A stretch of 44,943 bases of DNA from Roseateles sp. (lineage in GTDB: Bacteria; Pseudomonadota; Gammaproteobacteria; Burkholderiales; Burkholderiaceae_C): the NCBI RefSeq assembly GCF_019237615.1, contig NZ_JAFAGT010000075.1, positions 1 through 44,943 of the forward strand, in the 5' to 3' direction. The notes under the pieces were generated by a model. It saw nothing but the letters and a program-made list of their open reading frames with translations. It was not told where the DNA came from and did no database searches. The translations under genes and the position numbers were made by a program. This document shows positions 1 through 7,919 of this stretch, piece after piece. Positions within the stretch are counted from its first letter, which is position 1, and every line of letters begins with the position of its first letter.

Positions 1-55
1 GCCACCCTCGAATTCGTCGCTTTCGCAATTCATTCGTCAGCAGCAAAGAGGCGGG

Positions 56-84
56 ATTTTGATCCGCTTTCGCAGCGTCGTCAA
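56..84 (-). promoter_or_regulatory. rRNA-operon type promoter (P2-like) reading left
   Basis: On the minus strand there is TTGACG (79-84), a 17-base spacer and CAAAAT (56-61), followed by a GC-rich discriminator (CCCGCC), as in stringently controlled promoters. An A-tract-rich stretch at about 85-112 lies just upstream, like an UP element. The following leader (CTCTTTGCTGCTGACGAA, about 36-50 onward) resembles the start of Burkholderiales rRNA leaders. A 16S rRNA gene is expected beyond the left edge but is not in the window. Positions 121-420 otherwise hold no gene that I can support. Confidence 0.55.
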
Positions 85-231
85 GTACTTTTTGAAGATT
101 TCTTTTCGAATCCCCTCGGCACCCAACGAGCAACTCCAGCCCGCCCCCAGGCCTCTCAGCCCGGCTTCGCTTCCCACCTGCCGCACGCCCCTTTCGGTTC
201 GCGCTGCGCTTTGTGATCAGCGAAGCCCGCT

Positions 232-261
232 ACTGTAGCACAGGATTTTTGGGCCGCGCAA
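232..261 (-). promoter_or_regulatory. Strong sigma70-type promoter reading out of the left edge
   Basis: On the minus strand there is TTGCGC (256-261), an 18-base spacer and TACAGT (232-237). The -10 box is preceded by TGC, which fits an extended -10. No gene on this strand lies between here and the window edge, so it would drive something beyond position 1. With the second promoter about 170 bases downstream it makes a tandem arrangement typical of stable-RNA operons. The boxes are seen; promoter activity is inferred. Confidence 0.5.
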
Positions 262-357
262 GACTTTCTGCGTCGACGCCTGGAGATTCGCCGGGGCCGC
301 CTGGCCGGCGCCCCCTCTACCCCTCTACATAGAGTGGCTTGGATCTCCCGGCGTCAC

Positions 358-382
358 CTGCCCGGTTTCGTGCGCCGGGCAG
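358..382. terminator. Hairpin downstream of the TctA gene, possible terminator
   Basis: An 8-bp perfect inverted repeat, CTGCCCGG (358-365) and CCGGGCAG (375-382), with a 9-base loop, lies 39 bases past the stop of the TctA gene. No T-tract follows on either strand, so it is not a canonical intrinsic terminator. It may protect the 3' end or act with Rho. Confidence 0.3.
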
Positions 383-420
383 CTTGAATACCGAGCGACT
401 CCGGCGCCGCAGCAGCCGCC

Positions 421-1932
421 TCAGGTCTCTTCCTGGAAAGCCTCCTCACGCTTGCTCTTGATGGACGGCAGCATCACGACCACGATCATCAGCGCCGCCG
501 CGATCAGCAGGCCTGCCGACAGGGGGCGCGTCAGGAAGGTGCTCCAGTCCCCGCGCGCCAGCAACAGGGCCCGGCGCAGGTTCTCCTCCATCATGGGTCC
601 CAGGATGAAGCCAAGCAGCAGCGGCGCCGGTTCGCAGCTCAGCTTGTAGAAGACATAGCCCAGCAGCGCGAAGACGGCCGTCAGATAGACATCGAAGCTG
701 TTGTTGTTCAGTGTGTAGGCGCCGATGCAGCAGAACACGACGATGGCCGGGAACAGGAAGCGGTAGGGCACCGTCAGCAGCTTGATCCAGATGCCGATCA
801 GCGGCAGGTTCAACACGATGAGCATCAGGTTGCCGACCCACATCGACGCGATCAGGCCCCAGAAGAGCTCGGGATTGCTCGCCATGACCTGCGGGCCGGG
901 CTGTATGCCCTTGATGGTCATGGCGCCCACCATCAACGCCATCACGGCATTGGGCGGGATGCCCAGCGTCAGCATTGGGATGAACGACGTCTGGGCGCCG
1001 GCGTTGTTGGCGCTTTCCGGCCCGGCCACGCCCTGGATGGCGCCCTTGCCGAAGGGCACGCGCGGACGGCGCACGGCCTTCTTCTCCAGTGTGTAGGCGG
1101 CAAACGAGGCCAGCAACGCGCCGCCACCGGGCAGCACGCCGAGGATGGAGCCCAGCGCCGTGCCGCGCACGACGGAGGGCCAGGCCTCCTTGAAGTCCTC
1201 GCGCGTGGGCCACAGGCCTTTCACCTCCTTCACGAAGGTCTCGCGGTGCTCCTCGGGCTGGCCCAGGTTGGCGATGATCTCGCCGAAGCCGAACACGCCC
1301 ATCGCGATGACGACGAAGCCGATGCCGTCGGCAAGGTCGGGGATGTCGAAGGCGTAACGGGCGCTGCCGGAGATCACGTCGGTGCCGACCTGCCCCAGCA
1401 GCAGGCCCAGCACGATCATCGCGATCGCCTTGAGCAGCGACCCCGACGCCAGCACCACGGCACCGACCAGGCCCAGCACCATCAGCGAGAAATACTCGGC
1501 CGAGCCGAACCGGGCGGCCAGCTCGGTCAGCGGTGCCGCGAAGGCCGCGATGATGATGGTGCCGACGCAGCCGGCGAAGAAACTGCCAAGGCCGGCGGCG
1601 GCCAGCGCCGGGCCGGCGCGCCCCTGGCGCGCCATCTGATAGCCATCTATGGCCGTCACGACCGAGCTCGATTCGCCCGGCACGTTGATGAGGATGGCCG
1701 TCGTCGAGCCGCCGTACTGGGCCCCGTAATAGATGCCGGCCAGCATGATGAGGGCCGGTGTCGCGTCCAGCGTGTAGACGGAGGGCAGCAGCATCGCGAT
1801 AGTCGCGACGGGCCCCAGGCCGGGCAGCACGCCGATCAGCGTGCCCAGCACGGCGCCGAAGAAGGCATAGACCAGGTTCTGCAGGCTCAGCGCCGTCTGG
1901 AAGCCCAGGGCGAGATTGTTCAGCAAGTCCAT
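421..1932 (-). CDS. tctA: Tripartite tricarboxylate transporter, large permease subunit (TctA family)
   Basis: The 503-residue protein is a multi-spanning inner-membrane permease of the TTT family, which imports carboxylates by secondary transport together with a small membrane subunit and a periplasmic binding protein. Family signatures are the N-terminal GVLPGLGP motif (about 34-41) and the PGESSS motif in GSTTAILINVPGESSS (about 75-90), with a second half repeating the fold (SILGVLPGGG, TLGIPPNAVMALM). The length matches the family. I chose the start giving MDLLNNLALGF; in-frame codons upstream run into the preceding gene. It lies 11 bases after the TctB gene and is surely co-transcribed with it. 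No TctC binding-protein gene is in the window, so the substrate cannot be read from context. Confidence 0.93.
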   Translation of the reverse strand: MDLLNNLALGFQTALSLQNLVYAFFGAVLGTLIGVLPGLGPVATIAMLLPSVYTLDATPALIMLAGIYYGAQYGGSTTAILINVPGESSSVVTAIDGYQMARQGRAGPALAAAGLGSFFAGCVGTIIIAAFAAPLTELAARFGSAEYFSLMVLGLVGAVVLASGSLLKAIAMIVLGLLLGQVGTDVISGSARYAFDIPDLADGIGFVVIAMGVFGFGEIIANLGQPEEHRETFVKEVKGLWPTREDFKEAWPSVVRGTALGSILGVLPGGGALLASFAAYTLEKKAVRRPRVPFGKGAIQGVAGPESANNAGAQTSFIPMLTLGIPPNAVMALMVGAMTIKGIQPGPQVMASNPELFWGLIASMWVGNLMLIVLNLPLIGIWIKLLTVPYRFLFPAIVVFCCIGAYTLNNNSFDVYLTAVFALLGYVFYKLSCEPAPLLLGFILGPMMEENLRRALLLARGDWSTFLTRPLSAGLLIAAALMIVVVMLPSIKSKREEAFQEET

Positions 1933-1943
1933 GGCGCCCGCCC

Positions 1944-2408
1944 TCAGCCGGTGAAGTAGACGGGCCAGAGCGGGATGGTCAGCTTCAGGCCCAGGATGAA
2001 CAAGGCCCAGCTGCCCACCGTCAGCACGACGCTGCTGACCATTGCGTCGCGCCAACGGAATTCGTCACCGGCCAGCGCCGACAACGCGATGAGCAGCGGC
2101 AGCGTGCAGGCCAGGCCCAGGCGCGGCAGGGCGAGGCCGAACAAGGCCACGGCCGCGACGATGGTGACGAGGGGCCGCCAGGCGATGGCGCCAACGGGGT
2201 CTCCGCCTTCGGACTCCAGCGTCAGCGCCTTGAACAGCACCAGGCCGCCCAGCAAGGCCAGCAGGATGCCCAGCCCGAACGGGAAGTACCCCGGGCCGGG
2301 CCGGGCCGACGTGCCGAAGGCGTACGCGGTCGCGCCCCAGGCAAACACCACGCCCGCCACCAGGAACATCAGCCCGGACCAGAAGTCCCGCTGGCTCTTG
2401 ATCTTCAT
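1944..2408 (-). CDS. tctB: Tripartite tricarboxylate transporter, small membrane subunit (TctB family)
   Basis: The 154-residue protein has four hydrophobic segments (about 11-29, 43-62, 77-97 and 120-145), the size and layout of TctB. The segment PGPGYFPFGLGILLALLGG is the usual TctB signature after the first helix. It works with the TctA subunit in the inner membrane. Its gene is 122 bases downstream of the GspE-like gene and 11 bases upstream of the permease gene. The 122-base gap is long enough for its own promoter, but I see no clear boxes. Confidence 0.88.
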   Translation of the reverse strand: MKIKSQRDFWSGLMFLVAGVVFAWGATAYAFGTSARPGPGYFPFGLGILLALLGGLVLFKALTLESEGGDPVGAIAWRPLVTIVAAVALFGLALPRLGLACTLPLLIALSALAGDEFRWRDAMVSSVVLTVGSWALFILGLKLTIPLWPVYFTG

Positions 2409-2530
2409 CGTCAGTCGCCTCCGGCGCGCCGGAGGCTGCGCTGTAAGTTGCGCGGCGATTCTGGCAGTGGCCCCAGGGCCGCCCGACTGTGGATTACACG
2501 TAAGGCCGCCGAGGCCTGCCCGCCCCAGCC

Positions 2531-4312
2531 CTAGCCTTCCCAGGCCGGTGTGCTGCGCAGCACTTCCTCCACCGTCGTGACGCCTTCGGCCACCTTCATC
2601 GCGCCTGCCAGGCGCAGCGGGCGCAGGCCCTCCTGCACGGCCTGCCGACGCAGGGCTGCCAGGTCGCCCACGGCGCCCTTGACACCTTCGCTCACGGTCA
2701 GCAACTCATAGAGACCGGCACGGCCACGGAAGCCGGTGTTGCGGCATTCGAGGCAGCCCACCGGCTTGTAGGGCTTCACACCGCCGCCCAGGCGCCAGTG
2801 GCGCACCAGTTCGTTGAGACCCTCGCGCGTGACCAGCGGGTCGGGCTGCTTGCAATGCGGGCACAGCGTGCGCACCAGGCGCTGGGCCAGCACGCCGATG
2901 ACGGTGGCGCTGATCAGGTAGCTCGGCACGCCCAGGTCCATCAGCCGCGTGATGGCCGACACGGAGTCGTTGGTGTGCAGCGTGCTGAAGACGAGGTGGC
3001 CCGTCAGCGCGGCCTGGATGGCCATCTCGGCCGTCTCAAGGTCACGGATCTCGCCCACCATGATGATGTCCGGGTCCTGACGCATCAGCGCGCGCAGGCC
3101 CTCGGCAAAGCCGAAGTCCAGCACGTTCTGCACCTGGGTCTGGTTGAAGGCCGGCTCGATCATCTCGATCGGGTCTTCGATGGTCGTGACGTTGACCTCG
3201 TCGGTCGCCAGCCGCTTCAGCGTGGAATACAGCGTGGTCGTCTTGCCGCTGCCGGTCGGGCCGGTCACCAGGATGATGCCGTGCGGCTGCTTGACCAGGC
3301 CCTCCCAGCGGTCGGAGTCGTGCTGGCCGAAACCCAGCGACGACAGATCCTTGACCGCCGTGTCGGGGTCGAAGATGCGCATGACCATCTTCTCGCCGAA
3401 GGCGGTGGGCAGTGTCGACAGGCGCATCTCCACCTCGTCGCCGGCCGGGTTGCGCGTCTTGATGCGGCCGTCCAGCGGGCGGCGCTTCTCGACCACGTCC
3501 ATACGGCCCAGCAGCTTGATGCGCGAGGTCATCGCGCTCATCACCGTGGGCGGAAGCTGGTAGACCGTGTGCAGCACGCCGTCGATGCGGAAGCGGATGA
3601 CGCCCATCTCGCGGCGCGGCTCCAGGTGGATGTCCGAGGCGCGCTGGTCGAAGGCGTACTGCCACAGCCAGTCGACGACCTGCACGACGCCCTGGTCGTT
3701 GGCGTCGAGCTGCTTGTTGGTCCGGCCCAGCTCGACGAGCTGCTCGAAGCTCGCCACCTGGCTCTGCTCGCCGGCCTTGGCCGCGGCGCGCACCGAGCGC
3801 GCCAGCGTGAAGAACTCGGTCGTGTAGCGCGCGATCTCCAGCGGGTTGGCGACGACCAGCTTGATGGGCTTGCGCACATGCGACTCGATCTGCGCCACCC
3901 AGCTGGTCTCGAAGGGCTCGGACGTCGCGATGGTCACGTCGTTCACGCCGAACTGCACCGGCAGGCAGCGCTTGGCCTCCGCATAACCTATGGACATCAC
4001 GTCGCCGACGCGGCCCACGTCAACCTTCAGCGGGTCGATGCGCAGATAGGGCAGGCGGGCGCGCACGGCCAGCCATTCGGACAGGGCGTCCACGTCAAGC
4101 GGCTTGCCCGTCGACAGCCGCACCAGGCTGGCGTGTCCCAGGCGAACCAGTGGATGCAGCGAGCTGTCGCCCGCGGCGAAGCGCTGCTCGGTGCGCTGCA
4201 CCTGGGGTTCGTCGATGAGCCCGTCCTCCAGCAGCCAGTGCAGCAGCTGGCGCCAGTCCAGGCGGCCTTCGGTCTTGGCGGGAGGAACCGAGGGCTTGGG
4301 CTTGGTCGACAT
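2531..4312 (-). CDS. GspE/PilB-family secretion ATPase, orphan
   Basis: This 593-residue protein belongs to the type II secretion/type IV pilus assembly ATPase family. A T2SSE N-terminal domain comes first (GRLDWRQLLHWLLEDGLI and the following about 180 residues), then the ATPase core: Walker A GPTGSGKTTTLYS near residue 350, an Asp/Walker B region RQDPDIIMVGEIRD, and a His box (STLHTNDSVSAI). A zinc-binding tetracysteine is visible as CPHC near 485 and CLEC near 519. I chose the start giving MSTKPKPS, 11 bases after the preceding gene. No pilin, secretin or inner-membrane platform gene is nearby, so the complex it powers is unknown. Orphan copies in Burkholderiales are often called GspE or PilB from similarity alone. 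Confidence 0.9.
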   Translation of the reverse strand: MSTKPKPSVPPAKTEGRLDWRQLLHWLLEDGLIDEPQVQRTEQRFAAGDSSLHPLVRLGHASLVRLSTGKPLDVDALSEWLAVRARLPYLRIDPLKVDVGRVGDVMSIGYAEAKRCLPVQFGVNDVTIATSEPFETSWVAQIESHVRKPIKLVVANPLEIARYTTEFFTLARSVRAAAKAGEQSQVASFEQLVELGRTNKQLDANDQGVVQVVDWLWQYAFDQRASDIHLEPRREMGVIRFRIDGVLHTVYQLPPTVMSAMTSRIKLLGRMDVVEKRRPLDGRIKTRNPAGDEVEMRLSTLPTAFGEKMVMRIFDPDTAVKDLSSLGFGQHDSDRWEGLVKQPHGIILVTGPTGSGKTTTLYSTLKRLATDEVNVTTIEDPIEMIEPAFNQTQVQNVLDFGFAEGLRALMRQDPDIIMVGEIRDLETAEMAIQAALTGHLVFSTLHTNDSVSAITRLMDLGVPSYLISATVIGVLAQRLVRTLCPHCKQPDPLVTREGLNELVRHWRLGGGVKPYKPVGCLECRNTGFRGRAGLYELLTVSEGVKGAVGDLAALRRQAVQEGLRPLRLAGAMKVAEGVTTVEEVLRSTPAWEG

Positions 4313-4323
4313 CGAGGCGGGTC

Positions 4324-5097
4324 TCAGAGGGCGTTGAGGATGCTCATCGGCAGCGGCCTGACGAGCCTGAGCCATTTGCGGGCCGGCAGCTTGAAGCGCG
4401 ACTCGATGTTAGCCGCGCGCTGCTCCAGCACCTCGCGGTGCGGCACCTGCACACCGCGCGCCGCGACGACGACGGTATTGCCCTCCTTGGTGGGCGCCAG
4501 GCTCCAGACCTGGTCCGAGCCAAAGGCGCGGGCAATGCGCAGCGCGCTGCGCGCGAAGCTGGCGCTGCGTCCGAACAGGTTCACCGTCATCAGCCCGCCG
4601 TCGGCCAGCACGCCGCGGCAGGCGGCATAGAAAGCCTCGTCGTCCAGCACGGGCGCGGCGGCGTCGTGGTCGTAGAGGTCCACGTTGAGCACGTCCACCG
4701 TCTGCAGATGGGCGTCGTCCATGACCCAGCGCGCCGCATCCGCGTTGACGACGCTCAGCCGCGCATCGTCGGCCGGCAGCCGGAACCACTGCCGGCAGGC
4801 GGCGATGACCTCGGGGTTGATCTCCACGGCGGTGGTCTGCATCTTCAGCGAGCCATGGCAGAAGCGCGTCAGCGCCGCCGCCCCCAGCCCCAGCTGAACG
4901 GCATGCCCCTCGCCCAGCGCGGCCGGGTCACGCCACAGCATCCAGGCGCACATGCGCTGGATGTATTCGAGCTCCAGCTGGTCGGGCTTGCGTATGCGCA
5001 TCGCGCCCTGCACCCAGATCGAGTCCAGGTGCAGGAAGCGCACGCCGTCGAACTCGCTCAGCGTTGCCGGGCCCCAGGCCTGAGGCTTGGCCCTCAT
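4324..5097 (-). CDS. Spermidine synthase-like (class I methyltransferase fold) protein
   Basis: The 257-residue protein has the Rossmann core of polyamine aminopropyltransferases: a glycine-rich loop VQLGLGAAALTRF (about 68-79), the acidic cofactor residue in TAVEINPEVI (Glu about 92), and LNVDLYDHDA (about 137-146) where true spermidine synthases carry the catalytic Asp region. It lacks much of the N-terminal tetramerisation domain, so aminopropyl transfer is not certain; many such proteins are annotated only as spermidine synthase-like. Its start codon overlaps the stop of the amidohydrolase gene (ATGA at 5094-5097), which points to translational coupling. Confidence 0.8.
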   Translation of the reverse strand: MRAKPQAWGPATLSEFDGVRFLHLDSIWVQGAMRIRKPDQLELEYIQRMCAWMLWRDPAALGEGHAVQLGLGAAALTRFCHGSLKMQTTAVEINPEVIAACRQWFRLPADDARLSVVNADAARWVMDDAHLQTVDVLNVDLYDHDAAAPVLDDEAFYAACRGVLADGGLMTVNLFGRSASFARSALRIARAFGSDQVWSLAPTKEGNTVVVAARGVQVPHREVLEQRAANIESRFKLPARKWLRLVRPLPMSILNAL

Positions 5098-6515
5098 TGC
5101 GCCGCCACCCAGTCGCGCACCTCGGCCAGCATCGCGTCCAGGCGCTGGCGGTCCAGCAGCCGGCCGCGCGTCACGACGGCATCGATCTGGCGCGTCGCGG
5201 CGATGTCCTCGAGCGGGTTGGCCTTCAACACGACGATGTCCGCCACCTTGCCCCCGGCCAGCGCGCCGTAGCCGTCCTTGCCGAGGAAGCGCGGGCCGGC
5301 CACGACGGCCGAGCGCAGCGCCTGCGTCGGCGTCAGTCCGGAGCGCACGTAGACGGCCATCTCGTCGTGCAAGGCCTGACCGGGATAGTCGAAGCTGTTC
5401 AGGAAGCCTGCGTCCGTACCGGCGACGATCTCCACACCGGCCTCGGCCAGCAGCGGCAGCAGCCGCGCCGTCTTCTCGTAGCTCGCATGGCGGTAGGCGA
5501 TGGCATCCGGCCCGTCCAGCGCCGCGCGCTTGACGCGCCAGTCATAGGTCTGGCGCAGCTTGGGACCGATGTACTTCAGATAGTCGTCATTCGCGTGGTC
5601 GTCCTGGTCCAGATAGGCCGTGATGCGGATGACCGACAGCGTCGGCACGACGGCCGTGCCGCGCGCGGCCAGGCGCTTGAAGGCGGCGCGGGCCGTGGCC
5701 TCGTCGTAGCTGGCCAGGCTCTGCTCGGCGGCCGAGCGCGCCGTGAGGGTGCCGGCGGCCACCTGGGCCGTCAGCTCCGCCTCCTTGGGCGTGGCGGCGC
5801 GCAGCAGGTAGTTCAGGTGCTCCAGCGTGCCCAGGCCCGCCTCGGCCGCCTGGTCCAGCGTCACGGCGCCGTGCAGATGCGCGGAACTCGGCAGGCCGCG
5901 CGCCCTCGCCTGGCGCAGCGCGTCCAGGTAGATGTCGGCGCGCATCGTGTTCTCGGTGATCTTGACGAAGTCCGCGTGGTCATGGCGCAACTTGTCCAGG
6001 GCCTGGCCCACCTCCTGCGGCGTGCCGACCTCCTGCGTGCCCTTCCACAGCGGCTTGTAGCCCTCCAGCTTGGCGCCGGAGGCGAAGATGGTCGGGCCCA
6101 GCAGCTTCTTGGCGGAGATCTCGTCGCGCCACTGCAATACCGTGTCACTGAGGTCGCCGGCGCAGTCGCGCACCGTCGTGATGCCGTGCGCCAGGTAGAG
6201 CGGCAGCAGATGGCGGTTCTCCTCGATCAGCGCCTCTCCGCCACCGAAGTGGACATGGCTGTCCCACAGGCCCGGGATCAGGTAGCGGCCCTTGAGGCTC
6301 AGCGTCTGCCTGGCCTTGTAGCGGCCCAGCCGCTTCGCGTCGACGACGGCCACGATGCGGTCGCCGCGCGTGACGACGGCCTGGCCCGTCACGAGGCGGC
6401 CCGCGGCCACGTCGACGACGGTGGCATCGCGCAGGATCAGGTCGGCAGGGATGGCAGGCGCAGCGGCGACGCCGCCCGCCCAGGCCGCGATGGCGGCCAT
6501 GAACAGTCTCTTCAT
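5094..6515 (-). CDS. Exported amidohydrolase family metal-dependent hydrolase
   Basis: The 473-residue protein begins with a signal peptide (MKRLFMAAIAAWAGGVAAAP, cleavage near 19-22). It is an amidohydrolase-superfamily enzyme of the imidazolonepropionase/prolidase-like branch. Visible metal ligands are HVH (87-89), Lys in VKITE (about 185, the likely carboxylated bridging lysine), His in AHLHG (about 213-215), His in LEHLNY (about 233) and Asp in GTDAG (about 368). The C-terminal beta-sandwich is closed by GGKVADIVVLKANPLEDI. The substrate is unknown; related proteins cleave cyclic amides or Xaa-Pro/Xaa-Arg dipeptides. It is 9 bases downstream of the glycosylase gene and overlaps the next gene by four bases. 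Confidence 0.88.
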   Translation of the reverse strand: MKRLFMAAIAAWAGGVAAAPAIPADLILRDATVVDVAAGRLVTGQAVVTRGDRIVAVVDAKRLGRYKARQTLSLKGRYLIPGLWDSHVHFGGGEALIEENRHLLPLYLAHGITTVRDCAGDLSDTVLQWRDEISAKKLLGPTIFASGAKLEGYKPLWKGTQEVGTPQEVGQALDKLRHDHADFVKITENTMRADIYLDALRQARARGLPSSAHLHGAVTLDQAAEAGLGTLEHLNYLLRAATPKEAELTAQVAAGTLTARSAAEQSLASYDEATARAAFKRLAARGTAVVPTLSVIRITAYLDQDDHANDDYLKYIGPKLRQTYDWRVKRAALDGPDAIAYRHASYEKTARLLPLLAEAGVEIVAGTDAGFLNSFDYPGQALHDEMAVYVRSGLTPTQALRSAVVAGPRFLGKDGYGALAGGKVADIVVLKANPLEDIAATRQIDAVVTRGRLLDRQRLDAMLAEVRDWVAAQ

Positions 6516-6524
6516 GCGTGCATC

Positions 6525-7082
6525 CTAGGCCAGATACGGCGCCAGCCCGGCCCGCCACATGGCCAGCTTGTCGGCCAGGCTCAGGCCGGCATGGGCCGGG
6601 CTCGTGGACGGCAGGCGCAGCACCGGCTGGCCCGGCTCGCCCAGGGCCAGCAGCGTCTGCCGGTGGGCCAGCGCACCGTTGCAGGCGATGGCGCGCAACT
6701 CCGGCAGACGAGCGACGAGAGCGGCCAGGTCACTCGGCTCGGCGGCTTCTATGGCCGTGTCCAGGCTGCCCTCGCGGCGGCAGGCGGCCACGGCGTCCCA
6801 CAGCGCGACGCGGTGCCGCCGCAATGCGTCCAGGCGCTCGGCGTAGGGCAGCGCCGCCAGGTCGGCCTGGCCCAGCAGCGCGGCCATCAGCGGCCAGAAG
6901 GCGTTGCGCGGATGGGCGTAGTACTGCGCCGCCCGCAGCGAGGCCGCGCCGGGAAAGCTGCCCAGCACCAGCAGCCGGGCCCGCGCGTCGAACACCGGAG
7001 CCAGGCCCTGCAGCCGCGCGGGCTCGGGGTTTATGGGATTTGCATGGGTGGCACGGGGTTGAGAGGATGCGGGGGTCTTCAA
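6525..7082 (-). CDS. DNA-deoxyinosine (hypoxanthine) glycosylase, UDG superfamily
   Basis: The protein matches the hypoxanthine-DNA glycosylase family, which removes deaminated adenine from DNA. Motifs are LVLGSFPGAASL (catalytic loop), YYAHPRNAFWPLM, ALWDAVAACRREGSLD, IACNGALAH and the C-terminal LPSTSPAHA. The start is uncertain: there is no ATG or GTG in frame before LAPVFD, where an internal GTG is too late. The TTG at 7082 gives about 185 residues, close to the family size, but I see no ribosome site before it. That TTG lies only 12 bases from the divergent MscS start, so the two genes share one very short regulatory region. Confidence 0.82.
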   Translation of the reverse strand: MKTPASSQPRATHANPINPEPARLQGLAPVFDARARLLVLGSFPGAASLRAAQYYAHPRNAFWPLMAALLGQADLAALPYAERLDALRRHRVALWDAVAACRREGSLDTAIEAAEPSDLAALVARLPELRAIACNGALAHRQTLLALGEPGQPVLRLPSTSPAHAGLSLADKLAMWRAGLAPYLA

Positions 7083-7094
7083 AGGGAGTAACGA

Positions 7095-7907
7095 ATGATG
7101 AACACGGAAGCCGTCTGGCAGTTTCTCAGCACCCAGGGCGTGGACTTCGGGCTCAAGGTGCTGGCCGCCATCGCCGCCTGGGTGGTGGGCCGCTGGCTGA
7201 TCGCGCTGGCGCTGCGCGTCTTCACGGCGGCGCTGGCGCGCGGCCAGCGCATCGACTCCACGCTGGCGGCCTATCTGCGCTCCATCCTCAGCGTGCTGCT
7301 GAACGTCGTCCTCATCCTCGCGATCCTGGACATCTTCGGCGTCAAGACCACCTCCTTCGCCGCGTTGCTGGCCGGCGCCGGGCTGGCCATAGGCACGGCC
7401 TGGGGCGGGCTGTTGACCCATTTCGCGGCCGGCGTCTTCATGCAGGTGCTGCGGCCGTTCAAGGTGGGCGACTTCGTGCAGGCCGGCGGTGTGACCGGCA
7501 CGGTCACCGAGATCGGCCTGTTCGGCACGACGATCGCCACGCCCGACAACGTGCAGACCATCGTCGGCAACAACACCATCTTCAGCGGCGCCATCCAGAA
7601 CTTCTCCGCCCTGCCCCACCGTCGCGTGGACTGCCTGGCCAAGGTCGCCAACAGCGTGGATCCGCTGGACGCCATCGCGCGGCTGAAGCCCGCCATCGCC
7701 GCCATCCCCAACGTGATGGCCCAGCCAGCGCCCGACATCGAGATCCTGCAGTTCACGCCCGAAGGCCCGCTGCTGTGCGTGCGCCCCTACTGCCACACCG
7801 ACCATTACTGGCAGGTCTATTTCGACGTGCACAAGGCCGTCGTCGCGACCTTCGGCGCCGCCGGTTATCCAGTGCCCGAGACGCCTATCGCACCGCGCAG
7901 CCGCTGA
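7095..7907 (+). CDS. Small-conductance mechanosensitive channel family protein (MscS)
   Basis: The 270-residue protein is a compact MscS-family channel that releases solutes on hypo-osmotic shock. It has three N-terminal membrane segments (about 15-37, 60-82 and 85-120); the pore helix TM3 is the Gly/Ala-rich FAALLAGAGLAIGTAWGG. The beta domain follows (LRPFKVGDFVQAGGVTGTV, EIGLFGTTIATPDN), with IVGNNTIFSGAIQNFS, and a short C-terminal alpha/beta domain. A ribosome site GGGAG lies at 7084-7088. Two ATGs follow each other (7095, 7098); either can serve. It is divergent from the glycosylase gene. Confidence 0.92.
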   Translation: MMNTEAVWQFLSTQGVDFGLKVLAAIAAWVVGRWLIALALRVFTAALARGQRIDSTLAAYLRSILSVLLNVVLILAILDIFGVKTTSFAALLAGAGLAIGTAWGGLLTHFAAGVFMQVLRPFKVGDFVQAGGVTGTVTEIGLFGTTIATPDNVQTIVGNNTIFSGAIQNFSALPHRRVDCLAKVANSVDPLDAIARLKPAIAAIPNVMAQPAPDIEILQFTPEGPLLCVRPYCHTDHYWQVYFDVHKAVVATFGAAGYPVPETPIAPRSR

Positions 7908-7919
7908 CGCCGCCAGCCC

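Noticed and set aside
2798-4630. A 610-codon open frame on the plus strand opposite the GspE-like gene
   Set aside because: It is the antisense of a clearly conserved ATPase; its translation has no motifs and is Arg/His/Gln rich, as expected for an antisense frame in GC-rich DNA.
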